Source of the DNA: an uncultured Pelagibacteraceae bacterium
GTDB taxonomy: Bacteria; Pseudomonadota; Alphaproteobacteria; Pelagibacterales; Pelagibacteraceae
Reading direction: 5' to 3'
NCBI GenBank assembly: GCA_902522365.1
Contig: CABYVH010000010.1
Location: 1 to 35,014, forward strand
Length of the DNA stretch: 35,014 bases
The notes beneath the pieces are model-generated. The model did no database searches. It was not told the origin of the DNA and saw only the letters and a list, made by a program, of their open reading frames with translations. Shown here piece after piece: positions 29,573 through 35,014 of this stretch. Position numbers and translations under genes: made by a program. Within the stretch, counting starts at the first letter, position 1. Every line of letters begins with the position of its first letter.

Positions 29573-30726
29573 TAATTTAATAGTTTTTTATATTCTGAAT
29601 AAGTAGAAAAACACATTTTTTCAACATTAAATTTTTTTATAGCATTTTCTCTTCCATTAATGCCCATTTCCATTAATTCATTGGGATCAGTATTCATTAC
29701 TTTTATAATTTTGTTTGATAAATCATCCGAGTTTGCAGACTCGAATAAAATTCCAGTTTTTCCGTCAATTACAGTCTCATTTGATCCCCCGATGTTACTT
29801 GCAATTATCAATTTTTGCATAGACTGTGCCTCAACTGAAACTCTTCCAAATGCTTCTGGTTCAATAGATGCTGAAATAACTATATCTGAAATTTTATAAG
29901 CTAATGGCATATTTCGACAATGGTCAATAAACCTAACTTGATTTGATAATCTATATTGTTCTACCAATCTAATAAGTTTTTTTTTGTATAAATCACGTCC
30001 TTGATCGTTACCCAATATTACTGCAATAAATGAATTACCTCCTAATTGAATATTTACTTTATTCAATGCTTCTAAAAATATTTCTTGTCCTTTCCAAGAA
30101 GTGAGTCTTCCTGGTAATAAAATTATTTTTTTACCAACTACTAATTCCCAGGATTTAAATAAATTATCCTCATCTGTCTCAAGGGTGGTTGTATTATCAA
30201 AATAGTCAGTATTAATTCCTCTAAATATAGAAAGTAATTTTTTTTTGTCTGATAAGTATTCTGAATAGTTTTCTTTTATGTGTGAAAATATAAAATTTGA
30301 GCCTGCAATAATTAAATCTGACCTAACCATAACTGAGTTGTAGAATTTTTTAATTTTACTTCTAAAATTATAAGTTCCGTGAAAAGTTGTAACAAATTTT
30401 CTTCTTGTAATTTTTGTTGCAATTAAACATGACCAGGCTGGGGCTCTACTCCTAGCATGCACAATGTTAATACCATTTACTAAAATAATTATTGAAATTA
30501 TTATTGAGTTTAGAAGAATAAGTATTGGATTTTTAGATTGAACTGGAAGTCTTATAACTTTAACTTTTTTTTTATCAATAAATTTTAATAATTCACCACC
30601 ACTTGTAATCAAATAAGATCCCACATTATTTTCAGGTAAATAGTGAGCAATATCATAACAACCAGTTTCGGCTCCACCGTAACCTAATTTGGGAATTACT
30701 TGTAGTACTTTTAATTTAGGCTGCAT
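29572..30726 (-). CDS. Family 4 glycosyltransferase
   Basis: This 384-aa GT-B-fold enzyme resembles LPS/exopolysaccharide glycosyltransferases. Features are the N-terminal IPKLGYGGAE (11-20), THFHGTY-like TTFHGTYN near 113-120, LPGRLTSWKGQ (204-214) and the E-x7-E nucleotide-sugar motif PEAFGRVSVEA (Glu291, Glu299), followed by NIGGSNETVIDGKTGILF. A hydrophobic stretch at about 66-85 suggests membrane association. It is the first gene of the - strand translation block, and its TAA overlaps the thrS ATG by 1 nt, so it is co-transcribed with thrS. Donor, acceptor and glycan are unknown; lipopolysaccharide or another surface sugar is likely. Confidence 0.88.
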   Translation of the reverse strand: MQPKLKVLQVIPKLGYGGAETGCYDIAHYLPENNVGSYLITSGGELLKFIDKKKVKVIRLPVQSKNPILILLNSIIISIIILVNGINIVHARSRAPAWSCLIATKITRRKFVTTFHGTYNFRSKIKKFYNSVMVRSDLIIAGSNFIFSHIKENYSEYLSDKKKLLSIFRGINTDYFDNTTTLETDEDNLFKSWELVVGKKIILLPGRLTSWKGQEIFLEALNKVNIQLGGNSFIAVILGNDQGRDLYKKKLIRLVEQYRLSNQVRFIDHCRNMPLAYKISDIVISASIEPEAFGRVSVEAQSMQKLIIASNIGGSNETVIDGKTGILFESANSDDLSNKIIKVMNTDPNELMEMGINGRENAIKKFNVEKMCFSTYSEYKKLLN

Positions 30727-30768
30727 GTGATAATAATATTATAAACTCAATTAACATTGATACTTTAT
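30727..30768. promoter_or_regulatory. Divergent promoter region (GT4-thrS block / ABHD10-like hydrolase)
   Basis: A 42-nt gap separates divergent genes. Reading -, a perfect TATAAT lies at 30743-30738, 11 nt before the GT4 ATG. Reading +, TATAAA lies at 30740-30745, on nearly the same bases. As at 13290-13309, opposing -10-like elements overlap. No clear -35 boxes were found. The motifs are visible but common in such AT-rich DNA, so promoter function is tentative. Confidence 0.35.
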
Positions 30769-31530
30769 ATGAAAAAATATAAATTTCTAAGAATTTCTAA
30801 ATATAAAAAACTAAGATATATCGCAAATAATTATAAAAAAAATCTTTACATAGTTTTTTTACCTGGTTTTGCATCTGATATTGACGGTGACAAACCTAAG
30901 AAATTTTTAAAGTTTGCTATTCAAAATAAACTAGGATTTTTAGCTCTTGAGTACTTTGGACATGGTAGATCTTCAGGTGAATTTACTAGGGGTAATATTT
31001 CTAAATGGTCAAACGATGCAAGAATTACTATTAAAAAAATAGTTAAAAACAACGATTTCTTATTAATTGGATCTAGTATGGGTGGGTGGATTTCAATGTT
31101 AATGTATAAATATTTTAACAATCAAATTAAAGGATTTTTAGGAATTGGATCTGCTCCAGAATTTCTTACAAGAATAATGTGGAAAAAATTCTCAAAAAAA
31201 ACAAGAGATGAAATCCTTAGAAAAGGAATTGCAAAAATTCAAAATGGTGAATACGAATATTTAATAACTAAACAACTTATTTTAGATGGCAGAAGGACAA
31301 AAAATAAGGTGCTCAACAAAAAAATCCATAATATTATTCCAGTTACTATGGTTCATGGACAAAAAGATGAAGTAGTGCCAGTTAAATACTCAAGAATAGT
31401 GTTAAAAAATTTTCCAAAAGCTAAAAGAAAACTTACAATAATTAAGAATGGTGATCATAGCCTATCCTCAAAAAAAAATTTAAATATTATTTGCAGGGAG
31501 CTTAAAGAAATAATTAAAGAGATTAACTAG
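30769..31530 (+). CDS. Alpha/beta hydrolase (ABHD10-like serine esterase/thioesterase)
   Basis: This 253-aa soluble alpha/beta hydrolase has no signal peptide. The nucleophile elbow GSSMGG (101-106) carries Ser103; the probable triad is completed by Asp200 (HGQKDEVVP) and His230 (NGDHSLS). The N-terminal FLPGFASDIDGDK and EYFGHGRSSGEFTRGNISKW segments resemble the ABHD10-like family common in alphaproteobacteria. ATG 30769 is preferred over an upstream TTG that adds four residues. It stands alone between two - strand units and overlaps the end of gltB by 8 nt. The substrate is unknown; acyl-ester or thioester hydrolysis is the family expectation. Confidence 0.85.
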   Translation: MKKYKFLRISKYKKLRYIANNYKKNLYIVFLPGFASDIDGDKPKKFLKFAIQNKLGFLALEYFGHGRSSGEFTRGNISKWSNDARITIKKIVKNNDFLLIGSSMGGWISMLMYKYFNNQIKGFLGIGSAPEFLTRIMWKKFSKKTRDEILRKGIAKIQNGEYEYLITKQLILDGRRTKNKVLNKKIHNIIPVTMVHGQKDEVVPVKYSRIVLKNFPKAKRKLTIIKNGDHSLSSKKNLNIICRELKEIIKEIN

Positions 31531-34500
31531 CTTTTCCAACTATACTTTTGTGTGAAATAGGATTTTCAAGCTTATCTAACATTTCTTTAGGGCAAACCTG
31601 TAGAAAGTTATTTATTTCATTATCAAAATTTTTAATAATATTCTCTGATAAAAGTGAACCAGTCTCCTCAGTGTGTTTTTGAATTAAACTTTTTAAATAA
31701 CTCTTCCAATATTCAGTTTCAGGTATTTGCCAAACAATTGACTCAGGATTAGCTTTTTTTGCAAATTGGTTTTGAGGATCATATACAAAAGCCATTCCAC
31801 CTGTCATTCCAGCTCCAAAGTTATCACCCACGTCTCCTAATACTATAATTGAACCTCCAGTCATATATTCACATCCATTAGAGTCACATCCTTCAATAAC
31901 CGCAGTAGCTCCAGAGTTCCTCACAGCAAATCTTTCTCCAGCTTGTCCAGATGCAAAAAGATATCCTGAAGTTGCTCCATAAAGTACGGTATTTCCAATA
32001 ATTGTATTTTCATTTGATATCAAATTGCTTTCATCTTGAAGTTTAATCACAATCGTTGCACCAGATAGACCTTTAGCTACATAATCATTAGCATCACCTT
32101 TTAAAATTAATTTAAGTCCTTTTATTCCAAATGCGCCAAAAGATTGGCCTGCTGACCCTTTAAAATTAAGAGAAAATTTGTTTTCATCTAATTTATTATT
32201 TCCATATTTTTTGTATAAATTATAAGAAATTCTTGTTCCAACTGCTCTATCAGTATTCTCAATCTGGTAAACTTTATCCAATGGTAATTTTCTATTTATT
32301 AAACTTTCGATTTCAGGCCAGATCTTTTGGTCTAGAGTATCAGGGACTTCATTTATAATTGGTTTTTCGCAATATCTTTTATTTTTTCCTGGATCAGCTT
32401 GTACAAATAATGGGTTTAAATCTAAGTCATCTAAATTTGGTGAACCTTTACTGACCTGTCTTAGCAAGTCTGTTCTGCCTATTACATCATTTAGGTTTTT
32501 AAATCCTAGAGATGCTAAAATTTCTCTAACTTCCTGAGCAATAAAAGAAAATAGATTTACTATTTTATCTGGTGTTCCAGTAAATTTCTTTCTTAATTCT
32601 TCATCCTGTGTACATACACCTACTGGGCAAGTGTTTGAGTGACACTGTCTTACCATAATACATCCCATTGCTACTAAAGCAGTCGTGGCAACTCCAAATT
32701 CCTCTGCTCCCATCATTGCTGCAATAACAACATCTCTGCCAGTTTTAATTCCACCATCAGTTCTAAGAGTAACTGAGTGTCTAAGTTTATTTAAAGTAAG
32801 TACTTGATTAGCCTCTGTAAGTCCCATCTCCCATGGAATACCTACATATTTTACACTAGTTTGGGGTGTAGCACCGGTTCCACCTGAATGTCCTGAAATT
32901 AAAATTATATCTGCTTTAGCTTTTGCAACTCCTGCAGCTATTGTTCCAATACCTGATGAAGCAACAAGCTTAACACCCACTCTAGCATTTGGATTAATTT
33001 GTTTTAGATCATAAATAAGTTGAGCTAAATCTTCGATAGAATAAATATCATGATGAGGGGGTGGTGAAATCAACGTCACACCTGGAGTAGAATGTCTTAA
33101 TTTGGCAATTTCATCCGTTACTTTAAACCCAGGAAGTTGTCCACCTTCACCTGGCTTTGCACCTTGTGCCATCTTTATTTCAATCTCATTACAATTATTC
33201 AGATAATTTATAGTCACACCAAATCTTGCTGAAGCAATTTGTTTAACTCTAGAGTTCGCGCTATCACCGTTATCAAGTATTTTAAATCTTTTTTCATCTT
33301 CTCCGCCTTCTCCACTACACGAGGCTCCTTTTATTCTATTCATGCCCATTGCAAGAGTTTCGTGTGCTTCTTTAGATAAAGCTCCATGAGACATACTTCC
33401 ACTTCCAAACCTTTTCATAATTTGAGTAATGGGCTCTACCTGATCAATATCAATTGATTCTTGAGATTTAAAATCTATTAAATCCCTAAGGCTAATTGGT
33501 TTTAAACTATAAATACCTTTGGTATATTTTTTGTAAGCATCGTATGAATTAGCTCCCACAGCAGATTGCAATAGATGAATTAATTTTCCTTGATATTGGT
33601 GTGTCTCTCCATTTTTTCTATATCTATATATACCTCCAATAGGTAAAATATTTGACTGAATGTCAAAAGCATCTTTATGAATAGCTCTTATTTTTTTTTC
33701 AATTCCTGTTAAGCCTATACCAGAAATTTTTGATACCACTCCAGGAAAATAATCTTTTACAATTGTTCTACTCAATCCAACTGTTTCAAAATTACAACCT
33801 CCTCTATAAGAACTTAAAACTGATATTCCCATTTTAGACATTATTTTTAATAGGCCAAAATTTACTGATTTAATATATCTTGAAACGCACTCGTCAAAAG
33901 AAAATTTTCCAAAAAGTTTTTTTGAATGTCTTTGATATAAACTATCGAATGCAAGGTAAGGATTTACAGTTGTGGCACCTACACCAATTAATGTTGCAAA
34001 AGAATGTGTATCTAATGCATCTCCAGTTTGAACATTAATTGATATATAGCCTCTTAAGCCTAATTTAATTAAATGTGTATTTATTGCTCCAATACATAAT
34101 AACATTGGCATTGGTAATCTTGTTTCGGATATCAATTTATCTGATAAAATTATTTGTGTTATACCCTCTCTTACAGCTTTTTCAGCATCACTTTTTAAAG
34201 TCTCAATAGACTCCTCCAAAGTTTGATTTTCATCAAAAGTGCAATTTAGAACTTTAAAATTTCCACCAAAGTAGGTTAGGAAGTTTTCAAATTGTGAATT
34301 TGATAAGATTGGACTATCTAACACATATATGTTTTCCTCAGTAAGATCCGTGAAATCAAGTATATTTCCAAGGTTTCCAAGTCTCGTTTTTAAACTCATT
34401 ACTTTGTTTTCCCTTAAAGAATCGATGGGAGGATTGGTTACTTGACTAAAATTTTGTCTAAAAAAGTGATAAAGTGGCCTATATTTATCGGATAGTACTG

Positions 34501-35014
34501 CTAGAGGAGTGTCATCTCCCATTGATCCTGTTGCTTCTTTTGCATCTTCAGCCATAGGGTGAAGAATTAATTCTAAATCTTCCAGACTATAACCAAAACA
34601 GTGTTGAATTTTTTTTAAATCAGATCCAGAGAACTCACTTTTCTCATTTTTAACTAAAAATTTCTTATCAAGATCAATTATTTGATTATTAAATTTTTTA
34701 TATTCTTTAGATAAATAATTTTTTATTTCATTATTTGTAAAAACTTTTCCTTTTTCAATTCTAACTCCTAGAACTTCTCCTGGACCCAGCCTTCCTTTTG
34801 AAACAATTTTTTTCTCATTCAAATCAATCATCCCTGTCTCTGAACCTGCAAATAATAGTTTATCCCTTGTAATAGTATATCTTAAGGGTCTTAGTCCATT
34901 TCTATCACTTCCCACTATAACCCACTCGTTATCTGTAGCGGCTATGGCTGCAGGGCCGTCCCAAGGTTCCATTGTACTATTTAAAAAATTAAATAATTGT
35001 TGATGATCCTTTGA
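31523..35014 (-). CDS. gltB: Glutamate synthase large subunit, 5' part outside window
   Basis: The frame is open to the window edge, giving 1163 visible residues of GltB, the ferredoxin/NADPH-type GOGAT subunit that makes glutamate from glutamine and 2-oxoglutarate. The N-terminal roughly 340 residues, including the catalytic Cys of the glutaminase domain, are missing; the visible part starts just before STMEPWDGPAAI. Seen are the end of the glutaminase domain, the central domain, the FMN-binding synthase domain (SGEGGEDEKRF, AQGAKPGEGGQLPG, GHSGGTGATP), the [3Fe-4S] cysteines in CHSNTCPVGVC (near 32610-32645) and the C-terminal beta-helix with Gly-rich repeats. Its 3' end overlaps the convergent hydrolase by 8 nt. 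Confidence 0.96.
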   Translation of the reverse strand, partial: SKDHQQLFNFLNSTMEPWDGPAAIAATDNEWVIVGSDRNGLRPLRYTITRDKLLFAGSETGMIDLNEKKIVSKGRLGPGEVLGVRIEKGKVFTNNEIKNYLSKEYKKFNNQIIDLDKKFLVKNEKSEFSGSDLKKIQHCFGYSLEDLELILHPMAEDAKEATGSMGDDTPLAVLSDKYRPLYHFFRQNFSQVTNPPIDSLRENKVMSLKTRLGNLGNILDFTDLTEENIYVLDSPILSNSQFENFLTYFGGNFKVLNCTFDENQTLEESIETLKSDAEKAVREGITQIILSDKLISETRLPMPMLLCIGAINTHLIKLGLRGYISINVQTGDALDTHSFATLIGVGATTVNPYLAFDSLYQRHSKKLFGKFSFDECVSRYIKSVNFGLLKIMSKMGISVLSSYRGGCNFETVGLSRTIVKDYFPGVVSKISGIGLTGIEKKIRAIHKDAFDIQSNILPIGGIYRYRKNGETHQYQGKLIHLLQSAVGANSYDAYKKYTKGIYSLKPISLRDLIDFKSQESIDIDQVEPITQIMKRFGSGSMSHGALSKEAHETLAMGMNRIKGASCSGEGGEDEKRFKILDNGDSANSRVKQIASARFGVTINYLNNCNEIEIKMAQGAKPGEGGQLPGFKVTDEIAKLRHSTPGVTLISPPPHHDIYSIEDLAQLIYDLKQINPNARVGVKLVASSGIGTIAAGVAKAKADIILISGHSGGTGATPQTSVKYVGIPWEMGLTEANQVLTLNKLRHSVTLRTDGGIKTGRDVVIAAMMGAEEFGVATTALVAMGCIMVRQCHSNTCPVGVCTQDEELRKKFTGTPDKIVNLFSFIAQEVREILASLGFKNLNDVIGRTDLLRQVSKGSPNLDDLDLNPLFVQADPGKNKRYCEKPIINEVPDTLDQKIWPEIESLINRKLPLDKVYQIENTDRAVGTRISYNLYKKYGNNKLDENKFSLNFKGSAGQSFGAFGIKGLKLILKGDANDYVAKGLSGATIVIKLQDESNLISNENTIIGNTVLYGATSGYLFASGQAGERFAVRNSGATAVIEGCDSNGCEYMTGGSIIVLGDVGDNFGAGMTGGMAFVYDPQNQFAKKANPESIVWQIPETEYWKSYLKSLIQKHTEETGSLLSENIIKNFDNEINNFLQVCPKEMLDKLENPISHKSIVGKAS

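Overview
This is an AT-rich, densely packed bacterial chromosome segment of about 35 kb. Protein similarities and gene order point to Alphaproteobacteria, most likely the SAR11/Pelagibacter lineage. The grounds are the very low GC content, gaps of a few bases or 1-4 nt overlaps between most genes, an alphaproteobacterial order rpmH-rnpA-yidD-yidC-argB-HAD-dapD-dapE, a RegB-type sensor kinase, and a bolA/J-domain/cobS/cobT cluster. The taxonomic call is an inference from translated sequence; no database was searched.

Layout. (1) 1-7288, + strand: the 3' end of rpmH, then rnpA, yidD, yidC (ribosome, RNase P, membrane insertion), argB, a HAD nucleotidase, dapD, dapE (arginine and lysine/diaminopimelate synthesis), a histone-deacetylase-family hydrolase and a SET-domain methyltransferase. 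(2) 7285-11379, - strand: a small one-TM protein, a 578-aa exported protein of unknown function, def, fmt and truA (N-terminal maturation and tRNA modification). (3) 11435-13037, + strand: aroK-aroB. (4) 13029-13289, - strand: bolA, which diverges from a + strand J-domain protein-cobS-cobT operon across a 20-nt gap. (5) 16591-20191, - strand: regB-like kinase, gyrB and tRNA-Ser(GGA). (6) 20258-30726, - strand: a long translation-apparatus block. Transcription order is GT4 glycosyltransferase, thrS, infC, rpmI, rplT, pheS, pheT, lepA, GT2 glycosyltransferase. (7) 30769-31530, + strand: an ABHD10-like alpha/beta hydrolase. (8) 31523-35014, - strand: gltB, whose 5' part lies beyond the window.

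Most of the window is housekeeping. I see no insertion sequence, prophage, CRISPR array, toxin-antitoxin pair or recognisable phage-defence system. The parts worth a second look are four. First, a CobS/CobT AAA+/VWA pair sits with a zinc-binding J-domain protein and BolA, and no corrin genes are in view. Second, a deacetylase-family enzyme and a SET methyltransferase are adjacent. Third, two short unassigned reading frames are present (a 60-aa membrane protein and a frame interrupted by a stop codon just upstream of gyrB). Fourth, the gene packing is extreme: a 20-nt divergent promoter with overlapping -10 elements, and four convergent gene pairs whose coding ends overlap, leaving no room for ordinary terminators.

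The only RNA gene recognised is the tRNA. The longest gene-free stretch is about 170 nt (19930-20101). No gap exceeds 300 nt.
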